DNA from: Microbacterium sp. Gd 4-13
GTDB taxonomy: Bacteria > Actinomycetota > Actinomycetes > Actinomycetales > Microbacteriaceae
Reading direction: 5' to 3'
Length of the DNA stretch: 64,000 nucleotides
Assembly (NCBI RefSeq): GCF_003095395.1
Contig: NZ_QEIJ01000001.1
Coordinates: 620,001 to 684,000, forward strand
This document shows, one piece after another, positions 20,612 to 28,809 of this stretch (its first letter is position 1; each line of letters opens with the position of its first letter). Below the pieces are notes generated by a model. That model worked only from the letters and a program-made list of their open reading frames with translations, ran no database searches and was not told the origin of the DNA. The translations under genes were made by a program, and so were the position numbers.

Positions 20612-20998
20612 CTACCGGGCCGCCGCTGTGCTGGCGTCCGCCAAACACCTGCCGGGACATCCTCCTGCGGTCGACGACGGACGAGGCTCGGTTGCTGCGG
20701 CCGCCTCGTGCCAACGTCCGCGGGCGGCGAGCGCAGAATGGATGACGGTTCGTGCCTCGCGAACGTCGTCGACCGAGGTCACGGCGATCCAAGCCCAGGC
20801 GTAGCCTGCCAGTGCAACGCTATTAGCGTCGCTCGGCTTGGCGAGATCTGCAACGGCTGCATCGACATGCCGTTGGTCCATCGTGGGGTAGAGCTCGCGC
20901 AGGGCAGTCCGTTCGTCGTCAGAGCTCACCTCCTTGAGCCGGTAGTCGTCTCCGCAGCGCCACTCGCCGATGAGGCGAAACGTGCTCGTCTCGGTCAT
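20612..20998 (-). CDS. Hypothetical protein upstream of mcrB
   Basis: A 128-residue protein beginning MTETSTFRLIGEWRCGDD. The first ~100 residues look like a compact domain (RTALRELYPTMDQRHVDAAVADL, VALAGYAWAWIAVTSV); the tail is Ala/Arg/Thr-rich. Not recognised. It ends 32 bp before mcrB on the same strand and may be part of the restriction operon. It could also be a remnant of a larger gene, given the non-coding stretch upstream. Confidence 0.5.
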   Translation of the reverse strand: MTETSTFRLIGEWRCGDDYRLKEVSSDDERTALRELYPTMDQRHVDAAVADLAKPSDANSVALAGYAWAWIAVTSVDDVREARTVIHSALAARGRWHEAAAATEPRPSSTAGGCPGRCLADASTAAAR

Positions 20999-21431
20999 AT
21001 TCCTATTTCCCGCTCAGTTCAAACGGCCGGGCAGCCGTCGTCTGCCCTATGCGCGTTCGTGGACGGTTCGAGCGAACGCCGAAATCCCGACTCGCACCTC
21101 AGAACCCAGCGGCCGCAGGTGTTTCTGAGAACGGTCGCAGACACAGCTTGTGAAGCACGAGCCAGACGGCGTCCGGCGACTCAGCGGCTGAGATTGGAGT
21201 TGTCTCGGAACCATGGTTCTGAGACGCCCCGCTTCACCCGCCGACCGGATCCTCCGTTTCGTGTTGTTGGTGGGTGCGGCCGCCGGGACGCGCTGCTCCA
21301 CGATCGAGCTTGTTCTGCAGGGCCCCGGCGGCAGAACGCTTAGCGCATGACGTGTCGATTTACCCGAGGTCTGTGCTGGCAGGACCGCAGGCGCGTCGCC
21401 GGATGACCTCGACTCTGCCGAGCTCGCACGG
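20999..21431. other. Non-coding stretch inside the island
   Basis: No ORF with protein-like composition on either strand; the longest (reverse, 21047-21442) is Ser/Arg/Pro-rich and overlaps the hairpin at 21432. Probably degraded sequence or the upstream region of the mcr operon. Confidence 0.5.
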
Positions 21432-21472
21432 GGCCCGGACATCGCTGGCGAGATAGCGAGGGTGTCCGGGCC
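21432..21472 (-). terminator. Two-tier hairpin after the 21485 gene
   Basis: GGCCCGGACA/TGTCCGGGCC (10 bp) encloses TCGCT/AGCGA (5 bp) around an 8-nt loop. It begins 12 nt beyond the reverse-strand stop at 21485 and is a plausible terminator for that operon, though without a clear T-run. Confidence 0.6.
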
Positions 21473-21484
21473 TGTTCGGGGGTC

Positions 21485-21694
21485 TCAGCTGTAGGGTTCG
21501 AACCAGAGGTCGAAGCGGTAGTTCCTGAGTGTGTCGTAGCCGCCACCTTCCACCGCCGCGAGGGTTCTGAAGTAGAGCTGCTCGTAATCTCCGTTACCGA
21601 CGAGGTAGACGAACAGGTCATCGAAGAATTCGTCATCGAGCGGGATCTCCCAGCTCTGAGCAACGCCGAGGGAGTACTCCAAGATGGATGGCAA
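21485..21694 (-). CDS. Small acidic hypothetical protein (69 aa)
   Basis: Starts MPSILEYSLGVAQSWEIPL and is rich in Asp/Glu and aromatic residues (DDEFFDDLFVYLVGNGDYEQLYF), ending FDLWFEPYS. This is protein-like and unlike the random frames around it. Not recognised. It is 34 bp downstream of the 21729 gene on the same strand, with which it likely forms a two-gene unit closed by the hairpin at 21432-21472. Acidic small proteins of this type can be immunity or inhibitor proteins, but nothing here proves that. Confidence 0.6.
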   Translation of the reverse strand: MPSILEYSLGVAQSWEIPLDDEFFDDLFVYLVGNGDYEQLYFRTLAAVEGGGYDTLRNYRFDLWFEPYS

Positions 21695-21728
21695 GCGCGA
21701 GCTCGTGAGCGACGCAGCGGGGTCCCTC

Positions 21729-22046
21729 CTAGCGCTGCTGCAGTTGCTTCGTGACCTCAGCCAGGGCGGTCTTGAATTCGCACTGGAAGGACTCGGTGTA
21801 CCGGCCGCTGTAGACCGGAGGAAGCATGTCTCGCAAAAAATCGAGGTCTGCGGAGTAATCGTTCGCGAAGTCCGCTCCGACTGCGATCAACGCGTAGAGG
21901 ATCTCGTCGGCCGGGGCAGTGGGCACGGGGCTAGGACGGTCCGTGCCGCCGTGCTTGATGAAGTGGTCGATGCCACGGATGTAGGCCGCCGCGGGCAGCA
22001 TCATCTGGTTGAAGAGGTCTGGGCTGTTGTCGTTGTAATCGGTCAT
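21729..22046 (-). CDS. Hypothetical protein (105 aa), first gene of a small unit
   Basis: Begins MTDYNDNSPDLFNQMMLPAA and contains hydrophobic helices (AYIRGIDHFIKHGG, DEILYALIAVGADFANDYSADLDFL), ending in EVTKQLQQR. Composition and codon use are those of a real protein and are less GC-skewed than the chromosome. No family recognised. Paired with the 21485 gene. Confidence 0.6.
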   Translation of the reverse strand: MTDYNDNSPDLFNQMMLPAAAYIRGIDHFIKHGGTDRPSPVPTAPADEILYALIAVGADFANDYSADLDFLRDMLPPVYSGRYTESFQCEFKTALAEVTKQLQQR

Positions 22047-22134
22047 GACTGTTATGTGCGCGGCCGGTCAGAAAAGTGCTCACGCGGTGCCGGCGCGCGG
22101 CTGACACACTGAGACGCACCTGCTCGCCGGATCG

Positions 22135-22590
22135 ATGCATGGGCGTCGGGCAGCGGATCTATCAGCAACGCCCATTCGCGAACAGATGCTGGTTCTGTAC
22201 CCACGTCGGCGTCGCCTCTCCCGTGCCGTCGACGCCAGCCCGTCACTGCGCAACAAGAAGGACCTCATCGAGGCCTTCGTCGACTCCGTCTCTGTTGACG
22301 GCGCTGTCGACGAGGAGTGGCAGGCATTCGTCGCGGCCAACCGCGAGGACGAACTCGAAGCGATCATCGCGGATGAGCGGCTCCGGGCCGATGCCACTCA
22401 CGCGTTCATCAAGACCGCATTCCGTGACGGCGCGCTGCGCACCACCGGGACCGCGATCACGAAGGTGCTTCCGCCGGCCTTCCGCTTCTCTGCCGATGGC
22501 GGTCGCGGCGAGCAGAAGCGGCGCGTGATCGAAACGCTGGGGGCGTTCTTCGAGCGATTCTTCGGGCTGGGCTCGGGCGCAGAGCTGTAG
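22135..22590 (+). pseudogene. C-terminal remnant of a type I restriction subunit HsdR
   Basis: The frame from about 22240 (LRNKKDLIEAFVDSVSV, DEEWQAFVAANREDELEAII, ATHAFIKTAFRDGALRTTGT, AITKVLPPAFRFS, RRVIETLGAFFERFFGL) matches the extreme C-terminus of type I R subunits. The helicase, nuclease and the rest of R (about 900 residues), as well as hsdM and hsdS, are absent. The first ~35 codons are probably unrelated sequence. It is a deletion scar of a former type I restriction-modification system. Confidence 0.75.
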
Positions 22591-22641
22591 CTCGTGGCGG
22601 CGCGCCGCACGCATGCCGCGCGGGATGTCGCACCCCGCTGT

Positions 22642-22647
22642 GATAAT
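22642..22647 (+). promoter_or_regulatory. -10 box (GATAAT) ahead of the OLD-family gene
   Basis: GATAAT ends 6 nt before ATG 22654, the start of a 16-codon ORF that overlaps the 22701 start. Leaderless layout as elsewhere in the window. Confidence 0.45.
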
Positions 22648-22653
22648 CGGCCC

Positions 22654-22704
22654 ATGGGGACGATGGCGGCGCGCACAATCGATTCGAAGGGTGCTCTCTC
22701 GTGA
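22654..22704 (+). CDS. Possible leaderless upstream ORF (16 aa) of the OLD-family gene
   Basis: MGTMAARTIDSKGALS starts 6 nt after GATAAT and stops at TGA 22702-22704, overlapping the GTG at 22701 as GTGA. Translation of this short frame would deliver ribosomes to the OLD gene, which has no clear ribosome site of its own. It is the same arrangement as at 13137-13178. Confidence 0.35.
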   Translation: MGTMAARTIDSKGALS

Positions 22705-24665
22705 GGCTGGTTAAGGCGGAGGTGCGGGGTTTTGGCCGTCTCGCTGGCGGGAAGATCAATCTCGACAGCAAGGTAATCGCTGTCGTCGGCCCGAACGAGG
22801 CCGGCAAGACGACTCTCCTGAAGGCGCTCGCGTACGTCGATAACGGCGGCGCGTTGGCGCCCTTCGAACGGTCCCGTGGCATGGACGTGGCCGACGACGC
22901 CGTCGTTGTGCGCGTCCAGTATGTCCTCGACGACGATGATCGGTCGGAGGTCGAAAACTACGACCTCGAAGAAGCCCCCCGGGTGCTCTGGCTCTCCCGG
23001 ACCGCCGGGACCGGCGCGACGCACCTTGCCGTGGTTCCTTCGCCGAGGAAGGCTGTCGCGCCGCTCGCCAAGGCGCTTACGGGGCTCAAGCGCATCGCTA
23101 CCAAGAAGGCCTTCGCGGAACTCATCTACGTCCAGCCCGAGCCTGACGAAGACGGCAACGTCGAGCCGACCGACGAGGTTCGCGCCTTGTTGAAAGAGCG
23201 GACCGAGCAGGCCGTGAACGGCCTCACCGCCGACGTCGAGTCGGAAGGAGCGGTCGCCGCGACCGGCCGGCGCGCGGACGAGCTGCGGGCGGTCGGCGCC
23301 GATCTGGTCGCTTACGGCATCGGTCCCGGCATCTCGGGCGCAATCCGCGCCGTTCTCGATTGGCAGGACCGCGCCGATCCGACCGACGACGTCGCGAGCG
23401 ATCTCCACGGCCTGACGCCGGACATCCTGCTCTTCGGCGACGAGGACCGGACGCTCGTCTCGTCGCACGCTCTCTCAGACCAGCTCGTCGCCACACCGCC
23501 GGCCTCCCTGCGCAATCTCCTCGGGATGGCCGAGCTCGACCTGAAGAAGCTCTGGGCGACTTTCACGACCGGCGACGAGGGCGAGCGGGAGACGCTCGTC
23601 GACAGCGCCAACCGCACCCTCGCCGCGAAGTTCAAGAAGGCGTGGAACCAGTCCGACATAAGCGTCGTGCTGAAGACCGAGGGCGCGGTCCTCGCGATCC
23701 GGATCCGGCAGAACGGCACTCGAATCACCCAGTTCGACGAGCGCAGCGCGGGGCTGAAGATGTTCGTGGCCCTGGTGGCGTTCCTTGACGTGCGTGGGCA
23801 GACGACGCCTCCGGTTCTTCTCATCGACGAGGCCGAGACCCACCTGCACATCGATGCGCAGGCCGATCTCGTGAACACGTTCATGACGCAGCGGCAGGCG
23901 GCCAAGATCATCTACACGACGCACTCACCCGCATGCCTGCCTCCGGATCTCGGCTCCAACATTCGGGCAGTGGTCCCCGACCCAGACCACGAGTACCGCA
24001 GCCTGATCAAGGGAAGTTTCTGGGACGGGGCGGCCGGCTTCTCGCCGCTGATGCTCGCCATGGGCGCGGGGGCAGCGGCGTTCTCGACAGCCCGTTACGT
24101 GGTACTCGCGGAAGGGGCATCCGAGATGCTCGTCCTCCCGAGCCTCATCAAGAAGGCAGTCGGTGCCGAAGACCTTGACTATCAGGTCGCGCCGGGACTG
24201 TCGGAAGTCGCGCCGGGGATGTATCCCGAGCTCGACCTCGCGGGCGCGCGGGTGGCTTACCTCGTCGACGGCGATCAGGGCGGACGCGACCGGCGTGACG
24301 CGCTGATCGCAGGAGGTGTCCCCGAGGACCGGATCGTCGTTCTGGGGGCGCTGACCCTCGAGAACCTTCTCGATCCCGCCGCCTACGCCGAGGCGTTCGG
24401 GAAGCTTCTTGCCGAGTGCAACCCCGACACTGCGCCGCCCGAGCTCCCGGAGCTGCCGGAACCGACGGCCGAGGTCTGGCCGCGTCACCTCGAACGCTGG
24501 TCGGAAGAACACGGACTGAAAGCTCCCGGCAAGCGGATCGTCGCGAGCCGTCTCGTCGAAGAAGGGCTCGCCCGGCCCAGCGGTTACGGCGCGTCGGTCC
24601 TGCGGGCGGCCCACGAGCAGCTTCGGTCCGTTCTCGGGCGCGCGGCGTCGAGTCGACGCGGATGA
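22701..24665 (+). CDS. OLD-family ATPase/TOPRIM endonuclease
   Basis: A 654-residue ABC-type ATPase fused to a TOPRIM nuclease, the layout of OLD (P2) and of GajA. Walker A is GPNEAGKT (30-37), Walker B LLIDEAETHLH near 373 and the H-loop TTHSPAC near 408. The TOPRIM acidic residues are seen in VVLAEGASEML (about 468) and YLVDGDQGGRD (about 520). OLD-family proteins cleave DNA in defence against phages. No UvrD-like GajB follows, so it is not a standard Gabija pair; instead a frameshifted ORF overlaps its stop (ATGA). Start at GTG 22701. Confidence 0.88.
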   Translation: MRLVKAEVRGFGRLAGGKINLDSKVIAVVGPNEAGKTTLLKALAYVDNGGALAPFERSRGMDVADDAVVVRVQYVLDDDDRSEVENYDLEEAPRVLWLSRTAGTGATHLAVVPSPRKAVAPLAKALTGLKRIATKKAFAELIYVQPEPDEDGNVEPTDEVRALLKERTEQAVNGLTADVESEGAVAATGRRADELRAVGADLVAYGIGPGISGAIRAVLDWQDRADPTDDVASDLHGLTPDILLFGDEDRTLVSSHALSDQLVATPPASLRNLLGMAELDLKKLWATFTTGDEGERETLVDSANRTLAAKFKKAWNQSDISVVLKTEGAVLAIRIRQNGTRITQFDERSAGLKMFVALVAFLDVRGQTTPPVLLIDEAETHLHIDAQADLVNTFMTQRQAAKIIYTTHSPACLPPDLGSNIRAVVPDPDHEYRSLIKGSFWDGAAGFSPLMLAMGAGAAAFSTARYVVLAEGASEMLVLPSLIKKAVGAEDLDYQVAPGLSEVAPGMYPELDLAGARVAYLVDGDQGGRDRRDALIAGGVPEDRIVVLGALTLENLLDPAAYAEAFGKLLAECNPDTAPPELPELPEPTAEVWPRHLERWSEEHGLKAPGKRIVASRLVEEGLARPSGYGASVLRAAHEQLRSVLGRAASSRRG

Positions 24666-25107
24666 GCGCCGTCGGGACGCACATCCTCAGCATTCACGAG
24701 GCGATGAGCAAGAACATCGACATCCTCGCGGAGGATTGGGGCCTGCTGTCGCAGAATATGCTCCAGCAGTTCAGCCAACTGATTGAGGGCGCCGCGGTGT
24801 TCGCGCACTCGGAAGACGAATCGACAGAACGCGACTATCCCGCCATCGAGGCCGGACTCGGGCATGTGCGGTCCATGGCCAAGCTGGGTTCCCCCGCCGG
24901 TTCCACGAGACATATGGCGCCGCCAACCATGGGGGTCTCGTCGAGCGGATGTCGTGGTATGACTTCCGCAACAATGCCGCAGTCGCTCAATCCGAGTTCC
25001 ACCACATTGATGGCATTTCACGCGGGGTGGCCGACGACGAGTTCGATCAGGTCGATCCTGGCAAATACCGGGCCTGTGGCGAGGGCGAGATCAAACATGA
25101 TTCCTAG
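24662..25107 (+). pseudogene. Frameshifted ORF coupled to the OLD-family gene
   Basis: ATG 24662 overlaps the OLD stop. The first ~76 codons are protein-like (AVGTHILSIHEAMSKNIDIL, GLLSQNMLQQFSQLIEGAAV). After the run of five C's at 24891-24895 this frame turns into Ser/Thr-rich nonsense. The -1 frame then becomes protein-like (RRFHETYGAANHGGLVERMS, SEFHHIDGISRGVADDEFDQ, VDPGKYRACGEGEIKHDS) and ends at TAG 25105-25107. One missing C, or programmed slippage, would restore a ~147-residue protein. Family not recognised. The spacing to the next gene is 14 bp. Confidence 0.6.
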
Positions 25108-25121
25108 CGAGAGCGAATAGC

Positions 25122-28100
25122 ATGAGCGACATCCGTCCCACACCGTTGATGATGTCACGGCGCAGAGTGTCCGCTCCTGCCGATGAGCCCCTCGACGCGA
25201 CTATTAATGTCGACGAACGACGGCGTGAGGACCTGCTGGATCTCCTCGCTACGGTTGGTTTAGTCGGTCCAGCTTCCGAACAAGGCACCTCACCAGTTCT
25301 CCAGCAGTTAGTCATCTCGAAGTTCAATCCGTTCACACAGAGTAGCCTTTCGTCACAGGCACTTGTCGACAGCTGGATCTCCATCCTCGACGGAGAAGTC
25401 AACGTGACAGTTACCGACCTACTCTTTATCGAGTTCTGGGCTTCCATCGGATACTCGCAAGTCAGGCTGGCGCTGAGCGGCTCGAGCAAGCGGTTCAAAT
25501 ACACGCAGACACTCTTCGCGATCAGGAGGCGAGTCGCCTTCGCTTTATACGATTACGCCAAAAACCTAAACTGGCGACAACCTGTAACATTCGTCTCGGC
25601 GTTGAAAGCCGCTAGGGCGTACCTGCGAGACGCGGCCGGCCACAGCGGCGTCGGGTCCGCTAGGGACTACGGGCAATTCACCGGCAAGCTCGGCGTAGCC
25701 ACTGTCCTTATCGCAGGCTTCGAAGCGATCACCGAGGAAGAGGCGCTAGAAGCCTACGAGGCAATCAGGATTTCGCTTGAATACGAGAACGACGCCACCT
25801 CGGCTCTTCCCTACTTGATCGGCGCAGCAACGCTCAACTTCGATTGCTCATCGAACTTGGAACAACTACAAGAGGCGCTCGAATTCAGCCAGACATTCGG
25901 ATTGGCGAGCAAGTCTATACCGCTTCACCTTGCAGTTGCGCAAGCACAGCTGCGGATAGCGATTTGCACGGCGGACGAGAATCTTCTTAGTCGTATTTCA
26001 TCCTTGGTCGCGGGAGCTGAGCAGCGCGGTCTTACAAGGGTTACAGACTTTCTCACGACCAAGATCCTCAAAGGAATCATCGACCACTTGCGAACCCGTG
26101 GCTTTACTGGTCTAGTGGCTACGCAACTGCGCGTCCCGTTTGGATACCGAACGGGGGACGACACCCACCCACTCTTGATCGCCTCCGCAAAAGAGGTCTT
26201 CGCAGAGATTCGTAATTCTCAACGGCTCGACGACCCTATGGTTGCGGAGCTTCTTGCGGATCTTGTCGTCAATTGCCGGTCGACATTAGGGATAGACGAG
26301 GTTCAGGCTTTGACCGCGGCGGTTAAATATCGAAAAGCGGACCGAGGTCGTTCTGGCGTAGGGCTCGTCCGCGCACAGAATGAACTTGAGCTTGCATCGA
26401 TTGAGAGGGATCCAGAAGCACGACTGATCGCCGCTGAGAGCCTTGCCGTTATCGCGGCCGACGCCCGCTATACAGCGGCAGCCCAGATGGTCCTGGCTCA
26501 CAACGTCGAGTCGTGGGGTCCACTAAAGAATGACAGCGCGCTGCGGGGGACTACGGGGCTCGTCGCCACCGCAGCAAACGGAACCGCGAGAGATCTTTGG
26601 CTACTCGCGTCGAGGTCCGCGTTGGAGAACGCGAATCTTATTAGGCGGAGCCTCGGCGGCCGGAGCAGTGTCACCACGGTTGGCGATTACTACGGCCTAG
26701 TAACCGAGACTTTCGTCTTCAAAGAGGTGCCCAAAGTTAACTACCAGAGAGGATCAGCAAGGTCGGAGCGGATCCAACGGGCTCTGGCCGGAAAGGACTT
26801 GAACGCCGAGTTTGGGGTTCCCGCCATTCTCGATGCAAAAGAGAATTCCGACAGTACCGTTGTATTGGCTCATCGATTCGTATCCGGGACGTCGCTGATG
26901 GAACTGTTTGAGACAGCAGACGCCACTGAGCGCCTTCAGCTTGCCGTGAAGGCGGCTCGCTTCCTTGGTTTGATCAACAGTATCGAAGCGGAGAATGTTT
27001 CGGCCGACGGGGTTCGCAAAACTTTGAAGAGCAAGGAGGTTGGTCGGTTCCTCAGGTCGTGTGGTGTTGAGAACTACTTGCCGGCCTTTGACAAATGGTG
27101 GGATGCAGTGAAGGGAGTCGACAATGTGACTCGAAAGGACGCGCACCTCGACAATTGGCTTCTTGGCGAGGGCGGGCGACTAATCGCGATCGATTGGGAG
27201 GCTATAGGTTGCCGGCCGGTCGGGTTCGAGTTGGCTCAGATAACGGACGATCACCCGTACTTCCCCGTCGAGGATTGGGACGTGCGCAGAACCGTCTTTG
27301 ACGCCTACCTCGCCCAGATCGACCACATCGCTACAGTCGAAGAGTGCTGGCGCGCGTATAAGGCAGGAGTGCTGGCGCGTCATCTATGGGCTATCACGTC
27401 GCCTGAACGCGCGAAAAGCTTTTTCCCTGGCCAGGCTGAGACACGACTCGCTGCATATGCACGAACAGTAGGAGACGACGTGCTTGCTTCCGTCGCGAGG
27501 TCGGCACTGCAGGCGCTCCTGGACGGGCGTGGTCTCGCGGAGATCCCAGCCGCCACGAAGAATACGACCGGCAGTGGCCGTGTGCGGCTGAGCAAGAAGC
27601 TCGCGTATTTGCTTCGCCACCGCCTGGACCTCGAACGTGACGAGTCGGGCTGGGTCCAGATAGCCGCGCTGGTGGAGGTGCTGGGGAACGTATCCGACCA
27701 GGAAGTTGCGACGGTGGCAACCGACGCTCGAGAGGCGAGATTTGAGCTGCGCGGCAAGGCTATTCGTGCTCGTTACGGTCACAGCGCCGAGTTGAAGCAT
27801 GAAGTCCTGTTCGACAATACGATTCCACCGGAGATGCGCCTATACCATGCCTCGCCGTGGATGTTCGCTAGCGAGATTCTCGACCTACAACGTGGTCTTC
27901 AACCGAAGAGCCGGGGAATGGTTCACCTGACCGACTCGTTCCAGGAGGCTGTTGCGAGCGGTGTCCGCGGCGGTCATCCATTAGTTTTCGAAACTGCAGC
28001 TTCGCGTCTATCACAAGTAGCACGCGCCGGGGAATTGACGTTTCTGACCCCGGATGTGCCTGCCAGCTCTCTAAGGGTCGTTCCTATGAGTTCTTACTGG

Positions 28101-28190
28101 ACGAACGTGCCTGCACTGGGCGCCCTTGTTCCCGGCCGCAAGGATACGGATCGCCGAATCGGACAACCCGGGGGAGCAACAGTCAAGTAA
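25122..28190 (+). CDS. Helical-repeat / kinase-like / Tpt1-KptA fusion protein
   Basis: 1022 residues in three parts. About 1-500 is helical and repeat-like, not recognised. About 520-790 resembles the APH/choline-kinase fold: VFKE lysine near 534, catalytic loop TRKDAHLDNWLL with Asp673 (the usual His of HxD is Arg), and metal-binding IDWE with Asp691. About 820-995 is a Tpt1/KptA RNA 2'-phosphotransferase: LSKKLAYLLRHR with R832-H833, RDESGWVQI, AIRARYGHS with R882, and YHASPWMFASEIL, GLQPKSRGMVHL. Tpt1 uses NAD+ to remove RNA 2'-phosphates. The gene is clearly more A/T-rich than the chromosome. Role unknown; island position suggests defence. Confidence 0.82.
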   Translation: MSDIRPTPLMMSRRRVSAPADEPLDATINVDERRREDLLDLLATVGLVGPASEQGTSPVLQQLVISKFNPFTQSSLSSQALVDSWISILDGEVNVTVTDLLFIEFWASIGYSQVRLALSGSSKRFKYTQTLFAIRRRVAFALYDYAKNLNWRQPVTFVSALKAARAYLRDAAGHSGVGSARDYGQFTGKLGVATVLIAGFEAITEEEALEAYEAIRISLEYENDATSALPYLIGAATLNFDCSSNLEQLQEALEFSQTFGLASKSIPLHLAVAQAQLRIAICTADENLLSRISSLVAGAEQRGLTRVTDFLTTKILKGIIDHLRTRGFTGLVATQLRVPFGYRTGDDTHPLLIASAKEVFAEIRNSQRLDDPMVAELLADLVVNCRSTLGIDEVQALTAAVKYRKADRGRSGVGLVRAQNELELASIERDPEARLIAAESLAVIAADARYTAAAQMVLAHNVESWGPLKNDSALRGTTGLVATAANGTARDLWLLASRSALENANLIRRSLGGRSSVTTVGDYYGLVTETFVFKEVPKVNYQRGSARSERIQRALAGKDLNAEFGVPAILDAKENSDSTVVLAHRFVSGTSLMELFETADATERLQLAVKAARFLGLINSIEAENVSADGVRKTLKSKEVGRFLRSCGVENYLPAFDKWWDAVKGVDNVTRKDAHLDNWLLGEGGRLIAIDWEAIGCRPVGFELAQITDDHPYFPVEDWDVRRTVFDAYLAQIDHIATVEECWRAYKAGVLARHLWAITSPERAKSFFPGQAETRLAAYARTVGDDVLASVARSALQALLDGRGLAEIPAATKNTTGSGRVRLSKKLAYLLRHRLDLERDESGWVQIAALVEVLGNVSDQEVATVATDAREARFELRGKAIRARYGHSAELKHEVLFDNTIPPEMRLYHASPWMFASEILDLQRGLQPKSRGMVHLTDSFQEAVASGVRGGHPLVFETAASRLSQVARAGELTFLTPDVPASSLRVVPMSSYWTNVPALGALVPGRKDTDRRIGQPGGATVK

Positions 28191-28422
28191 GCGCGACGAA
28201 CTTCACATCCGGGAAGTCCGCGCGGAGGCCGACGAACACATCGTCGGTGTCCGCGATCTTGGGGTCAGCGCGGACCTCCCGAATGTCGCTGATACCGCGC
28301 AGTGCGAAGCCCACCATGCCGCGAGCGATACTCTCGCCGAGAGCGTCCTTCTCGACGTTGAGCCGCTCGGCGCCCCTCGGGTCGTAAGCGGGACGAGTGC
28401 TGAAGTTTGGTGTGTTGGTCAT
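28183..28422 (-). CDS. Hypothetical protein (79 aa), convergent with the fusion gene
   Basis: Starts MTNTPNFSTRPAYDPRGAER and continues with protein-like helices and strands (LGESIARGMVGFALRGISD, VFVGLRADFPDVKFVALT). It overlaps the 3' end of the kinase-Tpt1 gene by 8 bp on the opposite strand. An extra in-frame start lies at 28449. Not recognised; may be the last surviving gene at the right end of the island. Confidence 0.5.
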   Translation of the reverse strand: MTNTPNFSTRPAYDPRGAERLNVEKDALGESIARGMVGFALRGISDIREVRADPKIADTDDVFVGLRADFPDVKFVALT

Positions 28423-28449
28423 GCTGGCGATGCCTGCGGCGCCCAGCAA

Positions 28450-28809
28450 AAGTCCCCACGACCTGCGTGTCCCGCTTGGGCAAAACCTACGCCCGACGTG
28501 CTCTCACGTTCGATCAGCGCTCTTCCCAGCGGACGTTTCTGCCCGTGCGCGCCAGATCTTTCCGAGCTCGTTGCAAGAGTCGACGGAGACCATGTGCGAG
28601 TGCTTGGTCGAGCCTTTCCGTCTTCAGACCGTGCCGGCGGGCGCCCGCGTCGCTGGCTTCATTCTCAAACTGGGAGACGCCGTGTGTAAGTGACTTTGTC
28701 AGTATTGAACCGCCAATAATGACCTAGAAGGAAGATCGCGACCTTCGGTACACCCAATCAACGTCTAGCAACGGCCGCCCGTAGGGGTACCAGAGGACGT
28801 CGTCAAGCA
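28450..28809. other. Right-end island DNA without a convincing gene
   Basis: Two overlapping forward frames (28397-28693 and 28407-28727) are open, but their composition is that of shadow translation (Arg/Ser/Ala/Pro). This is where an integrase gene would often be found next to the att site; I see no recombinase motif. Confidence 0.5.

Noticed and set aside
21047..21442. 131-codon reverse ORF in the island
   Set aside because: Ser/Arg/Pro-rich shadow-type composition, overlaps the terminator-like hairpin, no ribosome site.
22701..24665. Calling the OLD-family gene GajA of a Gabija system
   Set aside because: The required UvrD-like GajB is absent; the downstream frame shows no helicase motif.
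28397..28727. Forward ORFs at the right island end as an integrase remnant
   Set aside because: No R-H-R-Y or serine-recombinase motif, and Arg/Ser/Ala/Pro-rich composition typical of non-coding frames.
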